From the NCBI GenBank assembly GCA_964036315.1, contig OZ038500.1, positions 53,005,282-53,069,281 on the forward strand: DNA of 64,000 bases, given 5' to 3'. The stretch is from Acanthosepion esculentum (Eukaryota > Mollusca > Cephalopoda > Sepiida > Sepiidae). The position numbers and the translations under genes are program-made. This document shows, piece after piece, positions 47,063 to 58,658 of the stretch (the first letter of the stretch is position 1; every line of letters starts with the position of its first letter). Below the pieces are notes generated by a model. The model saw only the letters and a program-made list of their open reading frames with translations. It was not told the DNA's origin and did no database searches.

Positions 47063-47445
47063 GATTACGGCCACATCACTTTGAAACACCAGTACCTGTG
47101 ATCACTGAAGTTAAGCAACATCAAGCCTGGTCAGTACCTAGATGGGTAACTGCTTGGGAATACCAGGTGCTGTAAGCTTGGATGCATAGGTGGTGTAATG
47201 GATTAATGGTTTGTAATTGTTAATCGGAGAGCCAAGTTCCAATTTCAGTTGAGTTTTATATTCACTTATCTGCAAATACCCTTGGGAAAGGTATGAATCC
47301 ACCTCTTATCCTCCAACTATGAGTTAATTAGTAAGACATGTGTTACTAAACTATTATTATATCAAAAAAATTAATATCTAAAAATATTTTCTGGCTTTAA
47401 ATAACTTGCAAAAGAGTTGATAAGCCTTAAAAATATATGAATCAA
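47063..47445 (+). mobile_element. Composite SINE: 5S rRNA-derived head plus tRNA-like part
   Basis: Positions 47063-47179 follow 5S rRNA from 'tacggccacatcac' through 'actgaagttaagcaacatc', 'ggtcagtacctagatgggta' and 'ggaataccaggtgctgtaag'. Box A and box C of the internal 5S promoter are readable. From 47180 a tRNA-like unit follows ('ggtggtgtaatggattaatg', B region 'gccaagttccaatttcag'), then the body 'cttgggaaaggtatgaatcc' and tail 'ggctttaaataac', ending near 47445. A second copy with the same junction is at 56998-57385. Confidence 0.88.
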
Positions 47446-48021
47446 TAAAATCAGTTATCAAAAATTAACTTGTGTAATATCTTTTCAGTAATATATGTTA
47501 ATAAATTCATTTGACCTATCTAACCCCCTGATGAGTGGATAACATCTGTAAAACTAACTTTTTATTTGTACACTAAATAACTATATAAAACACTTTTTTT
47601 TTTTTTTCTAAAATTTCCCAAAGTCCACCAGAAGAAATAAAGATTTCTTTATTGCTATTATTCAGTAGAGAAAAATGTGTATGCATTTAGTTCCTTTTTC
47701 TATTCTCATCCCCCACCAACCTCCTCTTCAGCTGATTGCTTCCAGAAATGTAATGTGCTTAAATTTGGAAGAGGGTTTTAAAAAAGTGGTGGATAGAGAA
47801 GTGTGTGATATAAAACTTTTGTTCAGTTAAGAGTATAAGGACACTAAACAGTTTGTAGTTAAGATGTGAGCTCTTGCATATATATATATATATGAGAGAG
47901 GGAGGTAGCATCTGACAAAGACCAGCCTTCTAAAAAAAAGAAATAAAATAAAAATAAAAAGCAAGAAGAATAAAAATATCAAAAATACTTATTACTTGCT
48001 TTATATATACATCCCCTAGCC
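47446..48021. other. No recognised gene
   Basis: AT-rich sequence with a T run (47588-47608) and a short (TA)n at 47880-47893. Nothing else was recognised. Confidence 0.45.
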
Positions 48022-48428
48022 CAGTGCTTCTTAACCTTTTTGCTCAATAAACCCTTTTCACCATATGTCAAAATGTCAGCCACCCACAAACTCCCACTAA
48101 GATTATCCAATTCTAAATAATATGTATATATTATTGAAAATATTCATTCTTTTCCATATTACTACATATACATGGATTATCTTTGTAGAGGAGTTTTACA
48201 AATTTAATAGCAATAGAAAACGTTAATGAATTTTTAAACTTGTGTACATGTTTTAAATTCATGACTGATTATTAAATAAATAAACTGAAGCATACTTCAT
48301 TAAAGAAAGTCTGATAAAAGGTTAGGATATTTAAATAGATTTTATTCTGATGAAGATTAGTCAATAAAAGATTTTTTCTTAACTGCCCCTCTGAAACCTG
48401 GAAATTCTTCCCTGGCTGAAAACTCCTG
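48022..48428. mobile_element. hAT-type MITE with 8-bp target duplication
   Basis: The element starts CAGTGCTTCTTAACCTTTTT and ends 'ctggctgaaaactcctg', imperfect hAT-like terminal repeats. The flanking 8 bases are ccctagcc (48014-48021) and ttctagcc (48429-48436), agreeing at six of eight positions. The interior has no coding frame. It is comparable to MER-type non-autonomous hAT elements. Confidence 0.8.
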
Positions 48429-48544
48429 TTCTAGCCAAATCTGCATCAGCACATGACATATACTTAGTTGGTTAAGTGTCTTTCTTTTAATATCAGGTTA
48501 TCAACTATGTCCTTTAGTCATATCCACCATATTTATTTTGGTTG

Positions 48545-48862
48545 AGCCACATTCAGTCAGTTATGTGCGATACATGATACACACTTAGGTGATCATGCAT
48601 CTTTCAATACATGACTGACGAGGCAGATTTTTTCCTGCAGTAGGTTGCCATTACTTTCTGTAGTAGACCAGTTGCCATCCAAGGCTATAGAACCCGGTCT
48701 GTCCTGCTATTTTTCCATAGCTGGGGGGAGAAGAGGAGGATTCATACCTTTCCCAAGGGTATTAGCGTGTAAGTGAATGTAATGGATTTGACTGGGATTT
48801 GAACTCTGCTCTCCGATTCCTCATCCCAAGCCGCTATCTATTACTCCACTGTGCCTCCTGAG
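48545..48862 (-). mobile_element. tRNA-derived SINE, minus strand
   Basis: This is nearly identical in layout to 34180-34445: 'cagtcagttatgtgcgatac' at the left, the hairpin 'catgcatctttcaatacatg', the body 'catacctttcccaagggtat' and the head with 'actgggatttgaactctgct' (B box on minus). It carries an extra 'ttgccattactttctgtagt' segment in the middle. Confidence 0.85.
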
Positions 48863-49049
48863 CCACATTACTGAATGTTAAAGGAGAAAGTATTAATTTC
48901 CCTTGCATTATATAAGACTTTAACTATTGTGCATTTAACTTTTCAGACAATTTATAATGATAGGTCATCTATTATCATTTAGTTTACTTTTTCCATTATC
49001 TGACTTTCTTTTTTTTTTTTTTTTTCTTTTTCTTTCAAATACATGCCTT

Positions 49050-49430
49050 ATTTAACCCATAGTTAGCGGAAGAGGTTCATGGCAACTGCTCTGACAAGTT
49101 TTTTTTCCCTGGTGCTCTGACTAGATAATTTTGAGCATGCTACTAGATTGGAATTTAGATCCCACTTGTTTACTGTTGAAATAGCTAAATGCAACTGCCA
49201 CTTCTACTCCAACAGTTTTTCTCGTACTTCCCAATAGTGGAACTCCCTTCTATTTACTTGCTTTCCTGATAACTACAATCTTCAAAAATTTAAATGCAAT
49301 GTCAGTCGATATTTATCTTCTTAAATCACATTCATCTTTTGTCCTTTCCTCAATCTCACTTTTACTCCCTGTAATCTCCTGTGTACTAGTGGCATTCCCC
49401 TTTACTTGGAGTGAAATGATTTAAAAAAAA
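49050..49430 (+). pseudogene. LINE 3' fragment
   Basis: The copy carries 'ctactccaacagtttttctc' and 'atcttcaaaaatttaaatgc', then the end 'ctagtggcattcccctttac'. It is the C-terminus plus 3' UTR of the local LINE, with stops. Confidence 0.65.
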
Positions 49431-49449
49431 TAAAAAATTAAAAAAATTA

Positions 49450-49525
49450 AACTGGAATTTGAACTCAGCTCTACAACTTCTCTTTCTGAGCCACTGTCCA
49501 TTACCCCACCTACATACTCCTATTG
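49450..49525 (-). repeat. SINE head fragment, minus strand
   Basis: 'aactggaatttgaactcagc' and 'gagccactgtccattacccc' are the B and A box regions of the tRNA-derived SINE on minus. The body is missing. It abuts the LINE tail. Confidence 0.6.
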
Positions 49526-50129
49526 TTAGAAGACTTTGTGAATAATAAAACATTTTTTTTTCTTTCACAAACATAAAATGCTTCAATGATAGATCTGAAC
49601 TTTGTAAGTTCAGTTTTCCTAAGGATTTTACTAAAGCTTTAGGCATTCCTTACCTAACAGAATTCTTAAACATTACCAAATAACAGATCAATACAATTAA
49701 TCAATACTTCTCTATGCTGAGAAATCAGAAGGCAATAATGTTACTTTTTTTAGAACTTTCATCATTTTCATTTCAGTTTACTCCCTATCTTATTTCTGTT
49801 GTTCTTATCACATTTCAGCCAATCTATTCTACAGCCTTCTTTAGGTGCACAATCTGAAAGGCTTTATATTAGGTTCTCTCCTTAAATCATAAACCCATCC
49901 CGAGAAGACTGGAATTGTAGATAGAATTAAGATTGTACATAGTTGCTTTATATTAAGTTCTAAATGAAGGCTTGCTATATAGTTAAATATACTTTCTTCG
50001 TACTGTGTCTCTTCCGGATGTGGGTGATTATGACTCTCCATAACTCTGTTCTTTGTATCTTCTTTTCACTATCCCTCCTGCTCCCTATTCTGATAACAAT
50101 TTATAAAATTTTAACAAAATCCAAAGAAC
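49526..50129. other. No recognised gene
   Basis: AT-rich sequence; no domain was found in the short open frames. Confidence 0.4.
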
Positions 50130-50650
50130 CTGCTATATTATTGGTCCTGACCTGGCATTTCAGCCTCTGTCTCTTTCCCACCACCATAATGTAGCTTCCC
50201 TGTGCCTTTTCTATAAATATTTTCATGGTAACTGTTCTATCCTCTTTTGTAACTCTACTTTATGAATTTAACTGCAGTACTAGATTGGCAGCTTGGTCCC
50301 ATCATTTTACAGTTGATATTGTTAGATGTAACCATGTATTTTATGCTAATAGTTTCTTACTTCTTATGAAACTCTCTTCCATTTTGTTACTTTCCAGTTA
50401 ACTTTGATCTTCAGAAATTTAAATGCAATGCCAATCATCTTCTGCCTCCTTGAATCCTGTTCTTTTATTGTCCTCTCTCCTTAATGGTTTTTTTTTTCTC
50501 TCACATTCATTCACTCTGTAATCCCATGTGCCTTAATGGCTTATGAAACTCTATTCTGGCTTCTTGCTTCCTAGTTAACTTTGCATTTAAATTTCTCAAG
50601 ATCAATGTCAATCATTATCTACTGCCTTTGTGATTACTCTTCTTTTATTT
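50130..50650 (+). pseudogene. LINE 3' fragment with internal duplication
   Basis: It begins 'tggtcctgacctggcatttc', passes 'gcttccctgtgccttttcta' and ends in the 3' UTR. The segment 'tatgaaactctcttccattt' near 50366 is repeated as 'tatgaaactctattctggct' near 50542, so the last 170 bases are duplicated. It joins a short (TA)n and a Penelope-like end. Confidence 0.7.
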
Positions 50651-50659
50651 TTGTTTATA

Positions 50660-50960
50660 TATATATATATATTTATATTTAACTACGAACAAAGCCACAA
50701 CATGCTAACCGTATTTGGAAATTAAAACACCACTACTACACACTAAGACATATACATATAACGCACACACTCAATTAAGCTGAAAAGTCGAATCCTCCTC
50801 GATAATGGCAAAGGTATAGCCGAAAGCGCTCGGAAAAATAAAACATTTGGACAGTTCTTACACACCCTTTGTCCAGCAAAGAAAGCTCTTGTTCGTACAC
50901 AAGAAAAATTAAATAAAAAAACTTAACCGTAGTACCTTGTCTGTCGTTTTTAATGAAATT

Positions 50961-50965
<5 letters not shown>
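50660..50965 (+). mobile_element. Penelope-like element 3' end
   Basis: It starts inside the end of the GIY-YIG frame (NYEQSHNMLTVFGN and a stop, near 50678-50725), matching the 32.1 kb element. The terminal region follows with 'gataatggcaaaggtatagc' and 'cgaaagcgctcgg', and ends 'accttgtctgtcgtttttaa'. It is 5'-truncated. A (TA)n tract follows at 50965-51021. Confidence 0.8.

Positions 50966-51021
<56 letters not shown>
50965..51021. repeat. (TA)n microsatellite
   Basis: A perfect dinucleotide tract abutting the Penelope-like end. Confidence 0.97.
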
Positions 51022-51025
<4 letters not shown>

Positions 51026-51754
51026 GGTCAGTTTGGAAATTTGTTTCAGTATCGTTTTCTGTTTTTTTTTTTAAAGAACTATTTTAATTATTCTTAATAT
51101 CTAATTAAGGTGCAGTCCCTAGATAAAAAAAAATAAAAAAATTTATTCATAAAAAAATTTTCATTCATTTTTCTTGTTTGCAACAACTTTATTTCGTGAT
51201 TGGTATACACTTAGAAAACAATTGCATATGACCCTTACAAAAAATCCAACTTAAAATGTAACATTAAGACGAAACTGACAACTATTTTTTTATTTTTACA
51301 CGCTATTTTGTTAACTTAATTTTACCACAGTTTTGTTTTTTTTTTGTTTTTTTAAACTGAAACAAATAGATTTCAGACATAATGTCGTATTTCTTCTTTT
51401 TTTTTTCTGTTTGAAAACATTCTACGATTTCCAAGTGTCATATCTGTCGTATTTCCTTTTTTTCTTCATTTCTTTTCTAAAGAAATAGATTTCACTCACA
51501 TTATTTCCTAAAACTAGTCAAATGTTTTTAAAATATTTTTGTTCAATTTTTTTCTCTTAGAATAGTATAAATGTTGATAAAATTTCATTTTATCAACATC
51601 TGAAAATCTTTTTCAATAGTGTTTCTTTGTATATGGTCACTCAGTAGTGATAGCACTTAAGAAAAAACAAACGATTTCGGGTCGGGTTTGTAAAAATTTC
51701 GATGCGGTTTCACAGTGAATATGAAACCGAAAAAAGTCGGTTTTTCGGTTAAAC
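51022..51754. other. No recognised gene
   Basis: AT-rich with many T runs. A short palindrome lies at about 51570-51600 ('gttgataaaatttcatttta', 'tcaac'). No gene was seen. Confidence 0.45.
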
Positions 51755-52210
51755 CGCCCATCTCTCTCTCTCTCATCTCTCTCTCCCTCTCTCATCTCTC
51801 TCTCACTCTCTCATCTCTCTCTCTCATCTCTCTCTCTCCCTCTCTCATCTCTCTCTCTCCCTCTCTCATCTCTCTCTCTCCCTCTCTCATCTCTCTCTCC
51901 CTCTCTCATCTCTCTCTCTCCCTCTCTCATCTCTCTCTCTCCCTCTCTCATCTCTCTCATCTCTCTCCATCTCTCTCATCTCTCTCATCTCTCTCCCTCT
52001 CTCATCTCTCTCTCTCGCTCATCTCTCCCTCTCGCTCATCTCTCCCTCTCTCTCATCTCTCCCCCTCTCTCATCTCTCTCCCTCTCTCATCTCTCTCATC
52101 TCTCTCCCTCTCTCATCTCTCTCCCTCTCTCATCTCTCTCCCTCTCTCATCTCTCTCCCTCTCTCATCTCTCTCCCTCTCAATATATATATATAGAGAGA
52201 GAGAGAGAGA
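51755..52210. repeat. CT-rich minisatellite (CTCTCAT units) with (TA)n(GA)n end
   Basis: Blocks of CTCTCATCTCTCTCCCTCT repeat with variable length across about 420 bases. A short (TA)n and (GA)n follow at 52181-52210. The 210-codon frame through it is a Ser/Leu artefact. Confidence 0.95.
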
Positions 52211-52380
52211 CACACACAATGTGGACGCACTGTAATGATCAGCAAGTTTCATTTCTCAATGTGATCTTGGGCTTCTGTCTGAAGATCAGATTGAAGTGTG
52301 ACTCTGCAAGTTATCATGAAGTGTTGACTTTTATAAATACTCTTTGATATTGGGCACCTTTCCTCTATAAAGGTACATAC
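52211..52380 (+). repeat. Highly diverged member of the foldback family
   Basis: 'gaagtgttgacttttataaa' and 'gatattgggcacctttcctc' correspond to the tail of the family at 12.1, 58.8 and 60.0 kb. Upstream, 'ctgtctgaagatcagattga' keeps CTGAAGA, but the following GAAA has become GAAG. It is too decayed to call a ribozyme. Confidence 0.45.
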
Positions 52381-53426
52381 TTAAAATTTTATATATATGA
52401 AATATGTTTGTGTAATTCTTTTTCCTTACTTTTTTTTTTCCTGTGATCACATCACTATGGAACCTTGTATATAAGAGTCAAATGGATGTCAAAGAACCAC
52501 TCTCCCAAAAGCCTGTTTTCATGTCCATAAACTGTTTATATTGCCGTCTATATAGTCACTAATTAATGGATATTTCATTTCTATTTGATGTCGGCTAAGA
52601 TCATTTCCTATTTGATTGCATTGTATCAGTTTTTAGACTTAATTAGCACATAATGTAATCTTATATTTCTTGGTGCGCAGACAGGGTTCCAATTACTCAA
52701 TCATGTTAAAGATTTGTAGGTGAGGGAAATGTAGAACAGACGATGCAATTACTTCAATAAATTTATTGCTTCATTTTTATTTTTTATTTTTTTATAACAA
52801 GTTGCAATGCATGATTTGAAAAACTGATTATTTCGATGTACGTCAACATTTTTAATAGGCGACCCATGACTTCATTAGTAGATAAGAAAATGCAGAAAAC
52901 GGTAATGGTTCAAGTTTGTTAATTAAAACAAACTTATGACAGGCTTAATTTTGGCTCAGATAAAAATGGTGATATTACATTAATGAAATGGCAGACCAGT
53001 CCATGTTTACCTATCCCGTTAGGTATAATGATATACAAAATATTTCCAATCTTTAGTATTATCAGGTTTTCACATGCGAGTCTTTATAAATATATTTGTT
53101 CCCTTATTAACTGTTTTTAATGGAGTTGGTTTTTCACCTTCTGGCTTTATAAAAATCTTTGAAGTTTTCTCTCTTCATTACAAATAACTTGCCACCTTGT
53201 GACGCCAGTTCAGGGAAGATAACTCATTAGCAAAATGTTTGACAAAAATACACCATATATTTTTATGTATGTATCTATATTACACATTCTTGCAGGTTTT
53301 AAAAGCCATTTGAGATCTCATCAATGACAGTGATGATAGTTAAAATGTGTGAAAAATTAAGAAAGTGCAAGAGATGGTCTTACTCGGTGACAAGTTAACT
53401 TCCACCATATTACACACGCACACCCA

Positions 53427-53429
<3 letters not shown>
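52381..53429. other. No recognised gene
   Basis: AT-rich, moderate complexity; nothing was recognised. Confidence 0.45.

Positions 53430-53431
<2 letters not shown>

Positions 53432-53488
<57 letters not shown>
53432..53488. repeat. (TA)n microsatellite
   Basis: Perfect (TA)n of more than 50 bases. Confidence 0.97.
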
Positions 53489-53492
<4 letters not shown>

Positions 53493-53889
53493 GTGTGAAG
53501 AGGGTGCTGAAAAGATTTCAAATTTGTTAACACCCCTAGCAAAATTGTATAATCAGAAATGTGTAAATGGCCATTATATATACATACATACATACACACA
53601 CACATACACTGATTAGGAAGTTAGTTTTTATTTAGAGTATCGCATTATCAAAATATTTTAGAATCTACAGACAAGATTTAATTTCTTTGTCACTGAGTGT
53701 TTTCAAACAGCAGACTGTTCTGCTCAAGGCATTGATAACACAAAGCCATGGAATCACAAACATCCTGGAACATTCCATTCAGCATTTGTGTGCATGTTCA
53801 TTCAGTGGCTGCCTTTTAGTTCAACTACTTTTGCCGGTTTTGTATTGTAAAAATTAATTTGAGTATTCACCCACCCCACCACCACCACC

Positions 53890-53890
<1 letters not shown>
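53489..53890. other. No recognised gene
   Basis: AT-rich sequence ending in (CAC)n and a 30-base A run (53892-53922). Confidence 0.45.
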
Positions 53891-53922
<32 letters not shown>

Positions 53923-53925
<3 letters not shown>

Positions 53926-54540
53926 AGTATTATGAGGTCTGCTGAACATACTGGATATTCTACTGAACCTCTTTGTCCAGTCCGCCTGTTTGGCAAAATC
54001 TCATCAAGGTAGGCCCTTACATCCTGGTGGTAGTGTGAGGTTATGCCATATTGCTGGAAATACAACTCTTCAACCTCAAAGTCCTCTTCAGTGCGTCATC
54101 TGATGAACTTGCAGCAAGTTCAAGTAAATGGAACATGTAACAATACCATCAAAAAAAGAATGGTTCAACTAATTCCTTTAACAATAAATTGCGCCACATT
54201 GTAATTCCTGGTAAATTAATGATGTCTGACATAATACAAGCATTCTCCCATTCCTAATAGGTGCAATTATGGTTGTTAATTAAGCCTCATCATTCCAAAC
54301 AATCTTTGTACCCTTTTTTGCTTCATGGAACTCGTCTGTGTCTGCTGTCTTCCAAAACATTTCTAAATAAACCTTGAACATTTCCATCTGCTTCAAACTT
54401 ATCCCTAATTCAAGTAATGGTAAGTTGTGTCAGTAGATTTCTTTGAAATTCCTTCCTGAACAGTCTTTGCACTTAGGCTGCATTTTCAAGTTTCCAGAGG
54501 GACTTCCTTTGTTGAAAACTTTACCTGGCTGCCATCATTA
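53923..54540 (-). pseudogene. Tc1-like (DUF4817-type) transposase remnant
   Basis: On minus, with shifts: IVWNDEA near 54300, TMWRNLLLKELVEPFFFDGI near 54200-54150, then LYFQQYGITSHYHQDVRAYL near 54060-54000 (the catalytic D of the usual QQDGAP motif is Y) and DEILPNRRTGQRGSVEYP near 53995-53950. The usual 'RSPDLTPLDF' block has become CSADLIIL and stops at the A run. The third catalytic residue is therefore lost. This lineage is different from the 32.8-33.9 kb element. Confidence 0.82.
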
Positions 54541-54970
54541 TTTCTAATGAGTTAAATCTGAAAAGAAATCAAAATTGAATTATCTATCTGCTGTTAACAA
54601 GTGTATACATTTTTTCTTGGGGGCACACACATCTTGAGTATTAGAAAGACACGCACACACAAGTTCGAATAAAGAGAAGACAAGTCTATCATTTTTTTTT
54701 TTTGTTTACTGTATTTTTTCATTTGCCAGATAAGGTGTTGAATATTGTGCTCAAAGTTATGGATCAACTGTCCACAGTTCATATTTTGTCATTTTGTTCA
54801 AGTACTTTTGACTTTCGCAGTCATTATCAAGAACCGCTGTGGTGTCTGTGTGGTAGTTAAAATTCCTTTGTCTGCATCCTGGTATTCTTTGGGAAGCTGA
54901 ACTTTTGAAATAATCAAGCATGACATCATATATAATGGCTATTGGAACAACAAAAAGAATGCTATATATA
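54541..54970. other. No recognised gene
   Basis: AT-rich sequence; nothing was recognised. Confidence 0.4.
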
Positions 54971-54971
54971 T

Positions 54972-55555
54972 ACAGGGTATGATGAGTAAATTGTCACCCA
55001 TTTTATATTTTTTTTGCACATGTGCATTTTTGATTTTGTCAACTGCACAGTATAGTAGGGTCAGATGGAACGTCTGAGAAAAAGAGCAATATAATGCAAT
55101 TCACTCTGAGAAATTTGCAAATTGCATGCTGTATTGCTTGACATTCATGCTGGAAGCTCCAATATGAACATTTCAGTGTGTTTGGGTGTCAATCTGAGGA
55201 CATTGCAGAGAATTCAGAAAGGTATGGCAGCTCGGAAAAACACTCTAATCATTCTGATGAGAAAAGAACTCCTGAATTTGTTGTTGATTCAACACAGAGG
55301 TTAACATCAATTGCCTTGAGGAGGGTGACTGCTGGAAGACCCTATATTTGGCAACAGGACTCTGCACCATGCCACATGCAGGAGAACCCAGTGAGGGCTG
55401 TCAGATAATTTCTGTGATCACATCACCCCTTATATCTGAGAAACCAACAAAACTCCTTGCAATACCAAAGATGAACTGAAGGCAAGGATTATGGCAGCAT
55501 TCACCAATTTAAACAAGGAGACCGTCCAAGAGAGTTACAGGAGATTCTGATTTAA
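54972..55555 (+). pseudogene. Tc1/mariner-superfamily deletion derivative
   Basis: The left end reads 'cagggtatgatgagtaaatt' after a TA-rich flank. The N-terminal helix-turn-helix follows (DIHAGSSNMNISVCLGVNLR, 55143-55202). After 'KHSNHSDEKRTPEFV' the sequence jumps to the end of the catalytic domain: GRPYIWQQDSAPCHM at 55341-55385 (second catalytic D). In the last frame TKDELKARIMAAFTNLNKET lies near 55465-55525. The region with the first catalytic D is deleted. No right terminal repeat was found. Confidence 0.82.
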
Positions 55556-56615
55556 TCCATAAATATAGAATACCATAAAACTATATTTTTATCGTGTGTG
55601 TGTGTAATATATATATATATATATATATATAAAAAACAAAAATTAAATTCATTATTATCATTGCTGGCATAACACTACCATTATGAATAATGGGGTCACA
55701 GACTAATTTCTGCATTGTATAATGAAATAAGATTCATGATATCCATCACATCAAAAGAAGAAAATTTAGTTTTGTTTACAAATTGAATTCTGTTGCTACC
55801 TTAATATATATATATTGAGTAACCTGTCATTATAGCAATATAAAATGAAAAAAAATTTTTTAAACTGAATTTGACTGTAAAACAATAGAAAAATTAGAAG
55901 CTTGGGAAACAAACAACTCTCGATATAAGTAAATAACTGTTCTTTTCATAAAATTACACTTTAGGTTGGGCTGAGTAAGATGGGATTAAAAATAGCTGAC
56001 CCCCCCCCCCCCTGAGAACTTTTGTTATATATTACTAATGTGAGCTGCTTAATGACAATGTGGCCTCTTAACAACTGGACAATGGAGAGGGTAGAAGCAA
56101 CATGAGCTTCATTTATATATTGGCAAAGGGTATTTGATCTGGTTATAATTAGATAAGCTGTCCACTCATAGGTGAATTAAGAGGTGAAGTCTACATTTAT
56201 ATGTAGAGTACACATCTCATCTGAACAGATTTAGCTGTGTGTTTTAATAAAGGTCAGCATTAACCCCTACCCTACCAAGAGAATCTTTTTAGCAATCTGG
56301 CAATTATGAAGTGTCTGACACTACATATAATTCATTCAATAAAATGTTATTTTTGGTTGGACAGTAACTAAATGAATAGTAGCATTTGCAACTCCTTGAA
56401 CATCGAAGTCCAGTTCTTAATTAGTTTATTGGATTGTTACTCCTGAACATCACTTGGGGAAAATTTTTACATGATTTTTATTTTACTAGTTCATATTATT
56501 ACTGTTGTCTTTTATCATCAATCTTTCTTTAACCTCTTCAACCTCTGCTAATAGGTGTCTGCATGCCAGGGACCATATACCATTAAATACATTCTACTAA
56601 ATTGCTATATCTTCC
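55556..56615. other. No recognised gene
   Basis: AT-rich sequence with short (TG)n and (TA)n tracts (55594-55632) and a C run at 56000-56011. Nothing else was recognised. Confidence 0.45.
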
Positions 56616-56619
56616 AGCA

Positions 56620-56990
56620 AACCCAAAACACTCTACAAATCTGATAACTTAAAGGATCTATTTGAAAATACCAATCCAAGTAACATTAAAGAAATTGGGC
56701 TCTACAGAAAAATATATATTAAAAAAGAGCAAAAAATCTCTTTACCAAATTGGCTTGCCTACACTGTTTTGCAACCAATTTTTGAAGGAAAAATTATTAC
56801 CAGCAATACATTTGACTCTCAACAAAATCCCTCTTTACAAAATACGTCAATGAAACCTGCTCTACAAAATTTCTTACAAAGAATACATACTCTATTCATA
56901 CAAACCTATCTGAAAAATCTTATCGGCATTAAATAACCCTTTGAGGTTGATTGATACACTGTTAAACTAAATAAACCAAACCAAACTTAA
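56620..56990 (+). repeat. Possible tail of an unclassified retroelement
   Basis: The frame 56662-56853 has no recognised domain. The end of the block, 'attaaataaccctttgaggt' then 'tgattgatacactgttaaac', has the look of a shared SINE/LINE tail and lies just before a 5S-headed SINE. Low confidence. Confidence 0.35.
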
Positions 56991-56997
56991 CCTCTTC

Positions 56998-57385
56998 AAG
57001 CCACATCACATTGGGACACAGGTTCCCTGTACAATCACTGGTTAAGCAATGTCAAGCCTGCTCAGTACCTAGATGGGTGACCATTTGGGAATACCAGGTA
57101 CTGTAAGCTTGGATGTGTGGGTGGTGTGATGGATAATGACTCATAATTGTTAATCAGTGCCAAGTTCCAATTCCCATTGGGATCATCATATTCACTTAAG
57201 TGCAAACATCCTTGGGAAAGGTATGAATCCACCATTTTTCCTCCAGCTATGGGTTAATAAATAAGATTTGTATCACTAAATCATTATCTCAAAAACAAAA
57301 AAAAAATTCTTACCCTCTAAAAATATTTTCTGGCTTTAAATAACCTTAAAAGGGTTGTTAAGCCAGAGAAAACCGATCGATCAAC
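56998..57385 (+). mobile_element. Composite SINE: 5S-derived head plus tRNA-like part, copy 2
   Basis: The 5S-like part (56998-57110) includes 'gttaagcaatgtcaagcctg', 'ctcagtacctagatgggtga' and 'ggaataccaggtactgtaag'. The tRNA-like part starts at 57111 with 'ggatgtgtgggtggtgtgat' at the same junction as in the 47 kb copy. The body 'cttgggaaaggtatgaatcc' and tail 'ggctttaaataaccttaaaa' follow. Two copies with the same junction show that the fusion moved as one unit. Confidence 0.87.
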
Positions 57386-57530
57386 AGTCAATTAACCCCT
57401 TCAAGTCAGAGGTCAAATGTTATCTATCCTTATCCTCATAATCACTACCTACTCTACCTCCTCTTACATTCATATTACACACCTCAATCAGTAACCCTCT
57501 TCTCATTTATTTCTCTACACCAGTATTTCT

Positions 57531-57765
57531 TAACCAGTGCTCTCAGGAGCCCCTAGAGTCCTGCAAGAAGTTGCTAGGGGTTCTGGGAGAAACTGTTTGC
57601 GTATGGAATTTTACTATACAAGTATGCTATATTGTTGGAAAATCCTTGCTTATTATAATAAAAACATGAAAGGGGTAGATATTAATAATGGTATGTAATA
57701 AATTTATGCAGGTGTTCCTGGAGGAATAAAAATTATTTCAAGAGTTCCACAAGGATGATGATGAT
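57531..57765. mobile_element. hAT-type MITE, right end decayed
   Basis: It starts CAGTATTTCTTAACCAGTGC and continues with 'cccctagagtcctgcaagaa', 'gttgctaggggttctgggag'. This is the 'cagtgtttctcaacc...ggggttccgcgag' type of hAT terminal region common in animal genomes. The right side 'gcaggtgttcctggagg' and 'agagttccacaaggatga' fits the other end but stops at a (GAT)n tract. Confidence 0.7.
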
Positions 57766-57769
57766 GATT

Positions 57770-58620
57770 CTTCATCATCATGAAATTGGCAAGCAGAGTT
57801 CAAATTCAGGGCTAGTCAGCAATTATCAGTGGTGAAAAATATGTGCAGACATTATTGACAGAGATATTTAATATCACTGTCATATTTCAAGGATGTGCGG
57901 AAAGTGTTCGAGCAATTGTCCATAAACATATAATAGATGGGCATTTACAATAGAAATACCTTGTAGCTGATTTTACTATAGAAATGTATTAAGAATAAAG
58001 TGAAACATGATTGTCATTGATAAGAAATAAATACAGATGAAGAAAGAAAAAACACCTTCTATACAACAAATATTTATTTTCAGCATAATCTTCTTTTGTC
58101 AAAGCACTTGATCTAAATTCACAGATTGAGCAGTAATAGTGGTGTTAAGAGAATAACTGACATTTTGAGACACCGTTTTTGGTGGGTACAAAGGTTGAAT
58201 ATGGTTCGAAAGTGTATGCGAAAAAAAATAAAACAAATTGAAATTTGTGCAATCGGTTTTGAACAAATAGTTTAGTTACTTTTTTTATTATATACAGTGA
58301 TGTTCACCCCCATATAACGTCCAGGAGCCACATAGTAAAAGGCACAGTTTAGATGGATATATAGGGAAGATAACGGTTAATCCTAGACTTAAGGTTAAGA
58401 TTGTAGTGATCAGGGAAAACTTGGGAGTCAGTTCCACAGAGCAATGGTTAATGGGAAGAAACTGCTCAAGTGAAACTTACATCTCACCAATGGAATGAGG
58501 GTGGTTCACTACAATGTGCATATCATGGTGGATATAATTTTATAATTTGTCATCCACAAGGGCATGGAAACACTTTTGGACTATAATCAAAACTAAAAAT
58601 TGAAGACTTAGTAACTCCTG
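57770..58620. other. No recognised gene; one possible pogo-like end
   Basis: AT-rich sequence. 'acagtgatgttcacccccat' followed by 'ataacgtccagg' near 58296-58327 resembles a single pogo/Tigger-like end after a TA. No second end was found. Confidence 0.4.

Positions 58621-58623
<3 letters not shown>

Positions 58624-58658
<35 letters not shown>

Noticed and set aside
47063..47179. Functional 5S rRNA gene
   Set aside because: The first half is too diverged from 5S rRNA, no T-run terminator follows, and the same sequence is joined to a SINE body at an identical junction in a second copy.
51715..52347. 210-codon open frame, the longest in the window
   Set aside because: Most of it is the CTCTCAT minisatellite; the non-repeat ends show no domain and the last part is a diverged foldback repeat.
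57770..58620. Full pogo-type element from the single end near 58296
   Set aside because: Only one end is visible and no reverse-complement partner was found within 1 kb.
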